A stretch of 13,458 bases of DNA from Gammaproteobacteria bacterium (GTDB taxonomy: Bacteria; Pseudomonadota; Gammaproteobacteria; UBA6429; Thiohalophilaceae), in the NCBI GenBank assembly GCA_003233255.1, contig QILH01000163.1, positions 1-13,458 on the forward strand. Direction: 5' to 3'. The notes beneath the pieces were generated by a model that was not told the DNA's origin, made no database searches, and saw nothing but the letters and a program-made list of their open reading frames with translations. This document shows positions 8,045-13,458 of this stretch, piece after piece. A program made the translations under genes and the position numbers. How positions within the stretch are numbered: position 1 is the first letter of the stretch; every line of letters starts with the position of its first letter.

Positions 8045-8058
8045 ACCCCATTTTGACC
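8039..8058. promoter_or_regulatory. Inverted repeat between the two divergent promoters
   Basis: A perfect 7-bp inverted repeat, GGTCAAA and TTTGACC, is separated by 6 nt. The left arm covers the -35 hexamer of the rplU promoter. The right arm ends 3 nt before the -35 hexamer of the ispB promoter. Its position suits a protein that controls both units, but no regulator is known here; the match to a -35 element could also have produced the left arm by chance. Confidence 0.4.
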
Positions 8059-8061
8059 TGC

Positions 8062-8090
8062 TTGACACATTTCGCCCATCCCCCTAGCAT
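8062..8090 (+). promoter_or_regulatory. Sigma70 promoter for ispB
   Basis: A perfect TTGACA (8062-8067) is followed after exactly 17 nt by TAGCAT (8085-8090), a 4 of 6 match that keeps the key first TA and final T. Transcription would start near 8097, about 30 nt before the ispB ATG. Confidence 0.75.
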
Positions 8091-8125
8091 GCAGGGCTGA
8101 ATGCGCGTCTGGAAACGCTAAATAC

Positions 8126-9094
8126 ATGAAAATAGAAGACATTTACGCCCTCATCGAAAAAGACATGGAGCAGGTCAACACCTGTATCAAAAGCAAATTA
8201 AGCTCTGAAGTCGTGCTGATCAATCAGGTAGGACAATATATCGTCCACAGCGGGGGCAAACGCCTGCGCCCGGTGCTGCATTTGCTCACCGCCAACGCAT
8301 TCCAATATAAAGGCACTCAGCACATCGAGTGCGCCAGTCTAATCGAATTCATCCATACCGCCACCCTGCTGCACGACGACGTGGTTGATGCCTCAGAACT
8401 GCGGCGTGGTCAGGACACCGCCAACGCCGTGTTTGGCAACGAGGCCAGTGTGCTGGTCGGTGATTTCCTGTATTCCCGTGCCTTCCAGATGATGGTTGAG
8501 ATCGACCAGATGCGTATCATGGACATTCTGGCCAATGCCACCAATACCATCGCCGAGGGTGAGGTTCAGCAGCTTCTGAATGTACACGACCCGGACACCA
8601 CCGAAGCACGATATTTACAGGTGATCCACGATAAAACCGCCAAATTATTCGAGTCGGCGACTCAACTGGCCGCCGTACTCAGCCAGCAGGCTGAAACTGT
8701 CGAAAAGGCCATCGCCGACTACGGCATGCATCTGGGCACCGCCTTCCAGCTAATTGATGACGTACTGGACTACAGCCATTCCAGTGATGAAATCGGCAAA
8801 AATATCGGCGACGACCTGGCCGAGGGCAAACCCACCCTGCCCCTGATCTTCACCATGCGCAATGGCACACCTGAACAAAATAACCTGATGCGAGACGTAA
8901 TCGAACATGGCGGACGTGAGCGCTTTGATGAGGTCAAACAGATCCTGACCGACGTCGGGGCCATTGCCTACACCGAACAAACCGCCCGTTCTGAGGCCGA
9001 CAAGGCCATCGAGTGCCTGTCGGTATTACCGGATACTATATATAAGGAAGCCCTGCATGCATTGGCGGAGTTTTCGGTGAACCGAACCTATTAA
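8126..9094 (+). CDS. ispB: Octaprenyl (polyprenyl) diphosphate synthase
   Basis: A 322-residue trans-prenyltransferase that extends farnesyl diphosphate with isopentenyl units to make the side chain of ubiquinone or menaquinone. The first aspartate-rich motif DDVVD is at 84-88 and the second DDVLD at 211-215. GGKRLRP at 43-49 binds the diphosphate of the homoallylic substrate. The residue five before the first motif is Ala79; a small residue there is the pattern of long-chain synthases, which supports IspB over a farnesyl or geranylgeranyl synthase. Length matches E. coli IspB (323). Chain length (C40 or other) cannot be decided from sequence. It is divergent from rplU, as in Pseudomonas, with its own promoter. 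The gene looks richer in G and C than the ybb or island genes. Confidence 0.95.
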   Translation: MKIEDIYALIEKDMEQVNTCIKSKLSSEVVLINQVGQYIVHSGGKRLRPVLHLLTANAFQYKGTQHIECASLIEFIHTATLLHDDVVDASELRRGQDTANAVFGNEASVLVGDFLYSRAFQMMVEIDQMRIMDILANATNTIAEGEVQQLLNVHDPDTTEARYLQVIHDKTAKLFESATQLAAVLSQQAETVEKAIADYGMHLGTAFQLIDDVLDYSHSSDEIGKNIGDDLAEGKPTLPLIFTMRNGTPEQNNLMRDVIEHGGRERFDEVKQILTDVGAIAYTEQTARSEADKAIECLSVLPDTIYKEALHALAEFSVNRTY

Positions 9095-9121
9095 GCCTGA
9101 TTCCCAGTCAGCCTTTAATCA

Positions 9122-9141
9122 AGTATCATAAATTGGATACT
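9122..9141. promoter_or_regulatory. Inverted repeat upstream of the YbjQ cluster
   Basis: AGTATC and GATACT form a perfect 6-bp inverted repeat around 8 nt of AT-rich spacer. It lies 57 nt before the first YbjQ gene and 27 nt after the ispB stop. It could be an operator for the cluster. No good promoter hexamers stand next to it, so the call is tentative. Confidence 0.3.
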
Positions 9142-9198
9142 CTACACTGGATTCACTCTCCAGCCTTCGAGTAAGCAAAGATTAAAGGGGGATTATCT

Positions 9199-9513
9199 AT
9201 GCTTTTATCCAATCTGGAAATTATTCCAGGTCAACGAATTACCAAGCATCTCGGTCTTGTGCAAGGCAGCTCGGTACGTGCCAAACACGTCGGTCGAGAT
9301 CTTATGGCCAGTCTGAAAAATATTTTTGGTGGTGAACTCAAAGGTTATACGGAGCTATTGCAGGAATCTCGAGCCGAAGCGGTTGATCGCATGGAGCAGC
9401 AAGCCAAAGCCATCGGCGCCAATGCCGTACTGAATATTCGTTTTTCGACATCAAGTGTGGCCGCCGGAGCAGCCGAGTTATTCGCCTACGGCACCGCCGT
9501 AATTCTGGAATAA
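9199..9513 (+). CDS. YbjQ-family (UPF0145 / DUF74) protein, soluble copy
   Basis: A 104-residue cytoplasmic protein, the usual length for single-domain YbjQ (about 107). Family blocks are visible: ITKHLGLVQGSSVRAKHVGRD (about 14-34), GGELKGYTELL (44-54), the helix with REA-type residues and RM near 58-66, GANAVLNIRFSTSS (73-86) and ELFAYGTAV at the C-terminus. The family is often labelled a putative heavy-metal-binding domain, but its function is not settled. I see no Cys or His cluster here that would support metal binding. A strong Shine-Dalgarno AGGGGG precedes the ATG. It is the first gene of a tight set with a second YbjQ and an M48 peptidase, 12 nt and 5 nt apart, which implies a shared task. 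Confidence 0.88.
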   Translation: MLLSNLEIIPGQRITKHLGLVQGSSVRAKHVGRDLMASLKNIFGGELKGYTELLQESRAEAVDRMEQQAKAIGANAVLNIRFSTSSVAAGAAELFAYGTAVILE

Positions 9514-9525
9514 CCCCGTAGCATT

Positions 9526-9963
9526 ATGATTGATCTAATCATCTTTGCCAGCCTGCTTGCACTCGGCTATTTCTTTGGCCGTATGGCCGAAACGCGCCAT
9601 TACAAATCCATCATCAAACGAGAAAAGGCGCTTGCGCGCATCCCCGTTTTGGCCACTAAAATTCCTGATTTAAGCATAAAACCACAACACACTATCCTGG
9701 TCACGGGCAGCGTGGTGATTTCGGTCGATTACTTCAAACGATTTCTGGCCGGCTTGCGAAATATTATAGGTGGCCGGGTTAAATCCTACGAATCGTTAGT
9801 CGATCGTGCTCGTCGCGAAGCGATATTACGAATGAAAGAGCAGGCGCGTGTTAAGGGCGCAAACCTGATATTTAACGTCAAACTGGAAACCTCCAGCATT
9901 TCACAAGGGCGAGGTATTGGCTCCGTCGAGGTATTAGCTTACGGCACCGCTTTTATTGATTAA
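9526..9963 (+). CDS. YbjQ-family protein with N-terminal membrane anchor
   Basis: A 145-residue protein made of a membrane helix (about residues 3-18, IDLIIFASLLALGYFFGRM), a basic linker (about 24-52) and a YbjQ domain (about 55-145). The domain keeps the blocks of its upstream neighbour: ILVTGSVV, GGRVKSYESLVDRARREAILRM, KGANLIFNVKLETSS and EVLAYGTAF. Under the positive-inside rule the many Arg and Lys after the helix place the domain in the cytoplasm. It is clearly paralogous to the gene before it but well diverged, so the pair is an old duplication rather than a recent one. The two may co-assemble, giving the soluble copy a membrane tether; that is inference. Confidence 0.85.
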   Translation: MIDLIIFASLLALGYFFGRMAETRHYKSIIKREKALARIPVLATKIPDLSIKPQHTILVTGSVVISVDYFKRFLAGLRNIIGGRVKSYESLVDRARREAILRMKEQARVKGANLIFNVKLETSSISQGRGIGSVEVLAYGTAFID

Positions 9964-9968
9964 GTAAT

Positions 9969-10796
9969 GTGGACTATTCTAACCCGCAGATTCCTGAAGG
10001 CATTAATACAAGTAAAGAGCATCCGCTAAAAGAATTTTTCCTGTTAACAATCGGCATCTTTGGCACCCTGGCCATCGCATTATTTATTCTCGGTGTACTC
10101 GCCGACAAACTCGCCCATTACCTTCCCTATAGCATCGAACAGGACGCTGAGCTGTTTGTCACAGGAACCCGTGACAAAGACCAACCCATCGTACGCTACC
10201 TGCAAGATCTGGCCGATAAAATCAGCGCTGTACAAAATTTACCTGAAGATATGAAAATAAAAATTCACTATGCCAATGACGATGTTGTCAATGCCTACGC
10301 AACGTTGGGCGGTAATGTGGTGTTATTTCGCGGCTTACTGGAAAAAATTCCTAACGAGAATGCGCTGACCATGGTAATGGCACACGAAATCGCGCATATA
10401 AAACACCGCCACCCGATTCGTAACTTCGGCAGCGGGGTCGTGATAGGTCTGGTCGCGACGTTAATAAGTGGGAGTCTGGGGGATAACATTACTGGACGGG
10501 CCATTGGTACCACCAGTGCGATAACAAGTTTCAGCTTTAGTCGAGATCATGAAACTGAGGCTGATGAAACGGCCATCCAATCTGTTAAAGCTATATACGG
10601 TCATTTAGCCGGTGCAAGTGAGCTGTTTTTGATCTTTAAAGAACTTGAAGGGCTGGATTTAACCCCCGAGATTCTTAGTACTCACCCGGAAACAGAATCA
10701 CGCTTACGGCTGATAAAACAGCAGTCCAGTCAAAATGACAACAAAACGACTCCTTTACCAGAAGAGTTTCAAAATTGGCTTTATCTCCAGGAATAA
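9969..10796 (+). CDS. Membrane-anchored M48-family zinc metallopeptidase
   Basis: A 275-residue zinc protease of the M48 (Ste24/HtpX/BepA-like) group. One membrane helix lies at about 23-46. The catalytic HEIAH is at 139-143 (zinc ligands His139 and His143, base Glu140). The third-ligand region is SRDHETEAD, with Glu195 and Asp199 in the ExxxD pattern. A hydrophobic Gly-rich stretch (about 153-177) lies between them, as in this family. There are no TPR repeats, unlike BepA. The start is GTG at 9969, 5 nt after the previous stop; the nearby ATG at 9967 is out of frame and closes after 20 codons, and no later start keeps the helix. There is no real Shine-Dalgarno, so translation is probably coupled to the YbjQ gene upstream. 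It likely cleaves membrane or envelope proteins; the side of the membrane is uncertain. Confidence 0.92.
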   Translation: MDYSNPQIPEGINTSKEHPLKEFFLLTIGIFGTLAIALFILGVLADKLAHYLPYSIEQDAELFVTGTRDKDQPIVRYLQDLADKISAVQNLPEDMKIKIHYANDDVVNAYATLGGNVVLFRGLLEKIPNENALTMVMAHEIAHIKHRHPIRNFGSGVVIGLVATLISGSLGDNITGRAIGTTSAITSFSFSRDHETEADETAIQSVKAIYGHLAGASELFLIFKELEGLDLTPEILSTHPETESRLRLIKQQSSQNDNKTTPLPEEFQNWLYLQE

Positions 10797-10816
10797 AATG
10801 AGCTAAACTGAAACAA

Positions 10817-10895
<79 letters not shown>

Positions 10896-10925
10896 CTTTT
10901 ATAATTCTTCGTTCATATAATCCAT

Positions 10926-11516
10926 TCACTCATCAGAAACAAATCGCATAAGAAGTTTAATATCGCCGCCATCCGCAGCACGAAGAGCCTGAATATATTG
11001 TTCTCGACGTTCATTCATTGCTTGCAAATCATAGCCACCGGCCCAGTCAATGGGATCTACTTTAAGTAATTTTGTTAACATGGCATCAGCCATTATCCGC
11101 GCATGACGTCCGTTACCATTGGGAAAAACATGTACATAAACCAGCCTGTGATGAAAACGAACGGCGGCCTCCAAAGGCTCATATGTACCGTTCTCAATCC
11201 AGAAACCTGTATCATCCAAAAGTATACGTAGTTGCACACCGATCTGGACTGGATCAATCCCAATGTTTTTTTCTGTCTGCCTGAACGTTCCAGTCCATGC
11301 CCAAACATCGCCAAACAAGCGTTTGTGCAGCTCTCGTACAAACCCTTCGTTTAAAATATCTGTATCTTTGTTCCGCTGGAGCCAAACCAGCCCGTCCTGA
11401 ATGTTGGCCTGCTCAAGATGATCAAGCTGTCCGCGTGTCGTGACATGCTTGAACTTGAGCCCTTCCATCTCATCGGGATCAAGTGGTGTTGCGCCGTCGG
11501 GATATTCAATACTCAT
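10926..11516 (-). CDS. Fic-domain protein, mobile mystery protein B type
   Basis: A 196-residue protein with a complete Fic motif, HVFPNGNGRHAR at 129-140, which holds the catalytic His129, Phe131, the GNGR loop and Arg140. Fic enzymes transfer AMP or another nucleotide part to target proteins. The element DVWAWTGTFR (70-79) is also typical of the fold. Length, the N-terminal LEQANI segment and the paired HTH gene identify the 'mobile mystery protein B' group, which is known to occur beside protein A in mobile DNA. The canonical inhibitory motif (S/T)xxxE(G/N) is not found; Glu35 in LDHLEQAN sits where an N-terminal inhibitory helix would be. The ATG overlaps the stop of the HTH gene by 4 nt. 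It is the last gene of the pair and ends 31 nt from the tRNA. Confidence 0.88.
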   Translation of the reverse strand: MSIEYPDGATPLDPDEMEGLKFKHVTTRGQLDHLEQANIQDGLVWLQRNKDTDILNEGFVRELHKRLFGDVWAWTGTFRQTEKNIGIDPVQIGVQLRILLDDTGFWIENGTYEPLEAAVRFHHRLVYVHVFPNGNGRHARIMADAMLTKLLKVDPIDWAGGYDLQAMNERREQYIQALRAADGGDIKLLMRFVSDE

Positions 11517-11980
11517 TTATCATCATCCCAAAAATCAGAAGGCTGCCTGTCCATCATATCCTTTTGAAGACGCTCGATTTCAAATTGTATTTTCTGGCTC
11601 GATAATGTTTGTCCTTCAAGCGCCATATGTTTATTCGTTCGTTCTACAATAGCGGTCGCTTTTTTTCTGGCTCGCGCCTCAATAACATCTTTTACGGTCT
11701 TTTCTGGCACAATGGCGTAGACGAAACGATACCCCATTGCCTCGGCCATATGTTGCATGGTTTTTATCGTGACGCTACCGGCTAGCTCATTTTTTTCTGT
11801 TTTAGAGACTTGCGCACGCGAAACGCCAAGCCGCCTCGCGAGCTGCGCGCCTGACATTTGCAGCGCCTTACGGGCTGTACATAACCAGCCCTCAGGCGGC
11901 AGGCTGATCTCCTGCACCTGATGAGCCGCACGGTCGATAATCTCCTGGTACTGGATAGATACGATGTCTTTAATGCTCAT
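11513..11980 (-). CDS. HTH protein, mobile mystery protein A type (probable regulator/antitoxin of the Fic gene)
   Basis: A 155-residue DNA-binding protein. An Xre-like helix-turn-helix lies at about 41-65 (QMSGAQLARRLGVSRAQVSK and following), preceded by GWLCTARKAL. The C-terminal half (about 95-140) is charged and helical. It is always paired with protein B in the known family. By analogy to toxin-antitoxin operons it should repress the pair and perhaps restrain the Fic protein. The frame is open to an ATG at 12001, adding 7 residues, but I prefer ATG 11980: AGG stands 6 nt before it, and the likely transcription start near 11998 lies downstream of the upper ATG. The promoter region is full of half-sites that this protein may bind. 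Neither (S/T)xxxE(G/N) nor any other known Fic-inhibitor motif is seen. Confidence 0.85.
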   Translation of the reverse strand: MSIKDIVSIQYQEIIDRAAHQVQEISLPPEGWLCTARKALQMSGAQLARRLGVSRAQVSKTEKNELAGSVTIKTMQHMAEAMGYRFVYAIVPEKTVKDVIEARARKKATAIVERTNKHMALEGQTLSSQKIQFEIERLQKDMMDRQPSDFWDDDK

Positions 11981-12063
11981 GGTTAACCTATATATTGACA
12001 TAACATAATATATGTATACTTATAAGTTAACAAATAACCCATTAATGTCAACCTATTTGTTAA
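11981..12063 (-). promoter_or_regulatory. Promoter and operator-like array of the mobile mystery A/B pair
   Basis: A very AT-rich stretch with four related half-sites of the form TTAACnnATA: TTAACCTATA (11983-11992), TATAAGTTAA (12021-12030, reverse), TTAACAAATA (12027-12036) and TATTTGTTAA (12054-12063, reverse). The last two form a perfect 10-bp inverted repeat with a 17-nt spacer, and the middle two overlap at TTAA. A likely minus-strand promoter is TTGTTA (12028-12033), 17 nt, TATTAT (12005-12010), so a repressor on these sites would block it. A perfect TTGACA also occurs at 12046-12051, but without a -10 element at normal spacing. Confidence 0.6.
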
Positions 12064-12120
12064 CATTTATGACTTGGGCGAGATCCATTTAAGGTTGCTG
12101 CGTTTAAACCCGATGCGTTT

Positions 12121-12140
12121 TTGGGACAACTTTGGGACAA
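12121..12140 (+). repeat. Two tandem TTGGGACAA copies before the integrase remnant
   Basis: TTGGGACAA occurs at 12121-12129 and 12132-12140, 11 nt apart, which is one helical turn, so the copies present the same DNA face. They lie about 35-50 nt before the integrase start. They may be integrase arm-type sites or regulator sites; this is inference. Confidence 0.4.
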
Positions 12141-12173
12141 TTGCATTCTGTTTTTAAACAAGAGTGCGAACGC

Positions 12174-12617
12174 TTGGCAACATTCGAAAAACGTGGACTG
12201 GGACAATGGCGGGTACGTGTTAGAAAACACGGTTACCCCGATGTGTCACGCACGTTTGATAAGCGCTCTAAAGCCGAGCGCTGGGCCAAGAAAACTGAAA
12301 TGGATGACATGGAATTCGTTTCACGCAAGGAGGCACAACGTACCACCCTTAAAAAGTTATTAGAACGATATCGTGATGAGATTACCGCCCAGAAAAAAGG
12401 CGCAGTTAATGAGACCTATCAAATAAATAAAATGCTTCGGCATCCTATTTGTAAGTGTACACTCAGTACCCTCACACTGGTTGATATCGCAGCATATCGA
12501 AACCAACGACTTAAGACAGTCTCTCCCAGCTCGGTTTACAGAGAATTGGACATCATTAGTCACGCTATCAACATAACGATTAACAGCAGAGCTGGGGGGT
12601 TTACCCAATGTAATTAA
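12174..12617 (+). pseudogene. Tyrosine-recombinase integrase, N-terminal remnant
   Basis: About 147 codons match the front half of a phage/island integrase. The DNA-arm-binding start is ATFEKRGLGQWRVRVRKHGY, followed by FDKRSKAERWAKKTEMDDMEF. A helical core-binding domain ends in VSPSSVYRELDIISHAINI. The frame then turns into unrelated residues and stops. The whole catalytic domain (Arg...His-x-x-Arg...Tyr) is missing; full-length relatives have some 320-400 residues. The opposing RES gene begins 24 nt later, so the missing half was replaced or deleted, not merely frameshifted. I place the start at TTG 12174, which gives the family N-terminus MATFEKRG; the frame is open upstream to TTG 12132. 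It cannot be an active recombinase. Confidence 0.85.
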
Positions 12618-12641
12618 ATGAGTCACATCCTGTATTCAATA

Positions 12642-13100
12642 CTATTTCAAACGTTGATCAAACACACAGTTAACCGCTTCCCCATAGTTTACAGCATCCG
12701 TAAATTGCGAATGCTCCGGATTCAGAATACAAATCTGCTGTTGCGGCACAACGATACTCGGTAGCAGCAAACCAACTGACTCTTGTGATCGAACCCAGGC
12801 TTCACCAATATCCCTTGATATATTATTGGGCGGTTCGTTGTACCAGCCATCCGGTAAATCATCCAGGTCCAAAGCGATTAAGGCGTTATTATCAACTGTG
12901 ACTTGAAAATACACATAGGCTTTCAAGAGGTCACTGCCATTCAATTTCGTTAGCAACTCCAGTTCGGCTAAGGCAAGACTATCCGCAGTATAGATAACTT
13001 TGGTGTATTGATGATTCCACCGGCCGGGATATTCTGCCGCGCCCATTCCTGTAAATGCCGTCGCTTGATGTTTTTTTTTCGTAATTCTATAAAACTGCAC
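12642..13100 (-). CDS. RES-domain toxin
   Basis: A 152-residue RES-domain protein of normal length. Conserved features are Arg5 in FYRITK, GRWN at 26-29, VIYTADS at 35-41 with LAELELL (44-50) carrying the family Glu, and LLLPSIVVP at 111-119 with the family Ser115, followed by ILNPEHSQF. Characterised RES toxins destroy cellular NAD and are neutralised by Xre/MbcA-type antitoxins, and the gene upstream is exactly such a protein. The start is GTG at 13098-13100, 4 nt after the antitoxin stop; the next in-frame ATG would remove Arg5. There is no good ribosome-binding site, so toxin translation is probably coupled to the antitoxin at a low level. Its 3' end faces the broken integrase. Confidence 0.92.
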   Translation of the reverse strand: MQFYRITKKKHQATAFTGMGAAEYPGRWNHQYTKVIYTADSLALAELELLTKLNGSDLLKAYVYFQVTVDNNALIALDLDDLPDGWYNEPPNNISRDIGEAWVRSQESVGLLLPSIVVPQQQICILNPEHSQFTDAVNYGEAVNCVFDQRLK

Positions 13101-13104
13101 TTAA

Positions 13105-13455
13105 TCAAAACACTCCATGTTCCAATTGCCCAATCAGTTGTACTACTTCATCATAGCCTGGATTGGTTTCAGCATATTCGAGGGGGGTTTCCCCGCCTAA
13201 GCCTTTGTTCGGTGACTTTAGCCAATTGTTTGATGCCATGCGCTCACCCTCAAAAAGCTCTGAGCTTAACGCAGCAAGTTTAGCTAAACGGTACACACGA
13301 TCAGATTCTGTGGAAGTTAGGCGCGCGGATTTGCGTCTGGCCAGAGTGCGTTTTGATATATTGGTATAGCGGGAAAACTCCAGGTCGCCTAAATTCAAGT
13401 AGGATTTCACTGCATCCATGCGCTTAGGGACAAATCCTTCCTCGATACGCTTCAT
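13105..13455 (-). CDS. MbcA/ParS/Xre-type antitoxin of the RES toxin
   Basis: At least 116 residues. The N-terminal part (about 14-60) is a helical HTH-like domain with TNISKRTLARRK. The C-terminal half (about 62-116) is the MbcA/ParS toxin-binding domain: LFEGERMASNNWL, NKGLGGETPLEYAETNPGYDEV and the ending LEHGVF. The C-terminal segment of this family sits in the RES active site. It precedes the toxin by 4 nt, the usual antitoxin-first order, and would repress its own operon. The ATG at 13453-13455 is only 3 nt from the window edge and no stop is seen before it. Relatives are often 10-40 residues longer, so the true start may lie outside; promoter and ribosome-binding site cannot be seen. 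Confidence 0.88.
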   Translation of the reverse strand: MKRIEEGFVPKRMDAVKSYLNLGDLEFSRYTNISKRTLARRKSARLTSTESDRVYRLAKLAALSSELFEGERMASNNWLKSPNKGLGGETPLEYAETNPGYDEVVQLIGQLEHGVF

Positions 13456-13458
13456 AAT

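Noticed and set aside
9093..9115. Possible terminator after ispB
   Set aside because: The stem has an internal mismatch, a 7-nt loop and only three T after it; too weak to call.
9967..10029. ATG at 9967 as the start of the M48 gene
   Set aside because: It is in another frame and ends after 20 codons; GTG 9969 keeps the membrane helix and catalytic domain in frame.
12360..12626. 88-codon minus-strand frame opposite the integrase remnant
   Set aside because: The plus strand matches the integrase family; the opposite frame has no family features.

Overview
The window looks like chromosomal DNA of a gammaproteobacterium of moderate GC. The evidence is a tesA/ybbA/ybbP locus, a divergent ispB / rplU-rpmA-obgE-proB locus arranged as in Pseudomonas and relatives, bacterial sigma70-type promoters, and a tRNA-Pro(CGG) very close to the enterobacterial proK gene. 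Nothing in the sequence fixes the genus.

Layout. Positions 1-4039: a truncated small membrane protein gene, then the ABC exporter pair ybbP (permease) and ybbA (ATPase) on the minus strand. The esterase gene tesA is divergent; its start codon shares bases with that of ybbA. Positions 4061-7943 (minus strand): rplU-rpmA, ended by a clear rho-independent terminator, then obgE-proB and a DUF6279-type lipoprotein gene packed with a 1-nt gap and a 4-nt overlap. A degenerate palindromic MITE/REP-like repeat lies between the terminator and obgE. Positions 7944-8125: a compact divergent control region with a good sigma70 promoter on each strand and an inverted repeat between them. Positions 8126-10796 (plus strand): ispB, then a tight three-gene cluster of two YbjQ-family proteins (one soluble, one membrane-anchored) and a membrane-anchored M48 metallopeptidase. 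Positions 10818-10894: tRNA-Pro.

From the tRNA to the right edge the DNA is accessory. It holds a Fic-domain gene and its HTH partner (the 'mobile mystery protein B/A' pair) with an AT-rich, palindrome-rich control region, then a tyrosine integrase that has lost its catalytic half, then a RES-domain toxin with a MbcA/ParS/Xre-type antitoxin. This reads as a decayed, tRNA-associated island carrying two toxin-antitoxin-like modules.

How the genes work together. rplU, rpmA and obgE serve 50S ribosome structure and assembly, proB starts proline synthesis, and ispB makes the quinone side chain. ybbAP/tesA form an envelope or lipid-related set. The YbjQ-YbjQ-M48 cluster is the least understood chromosomal unit, and the island modules are probable addiction or defence cargo.
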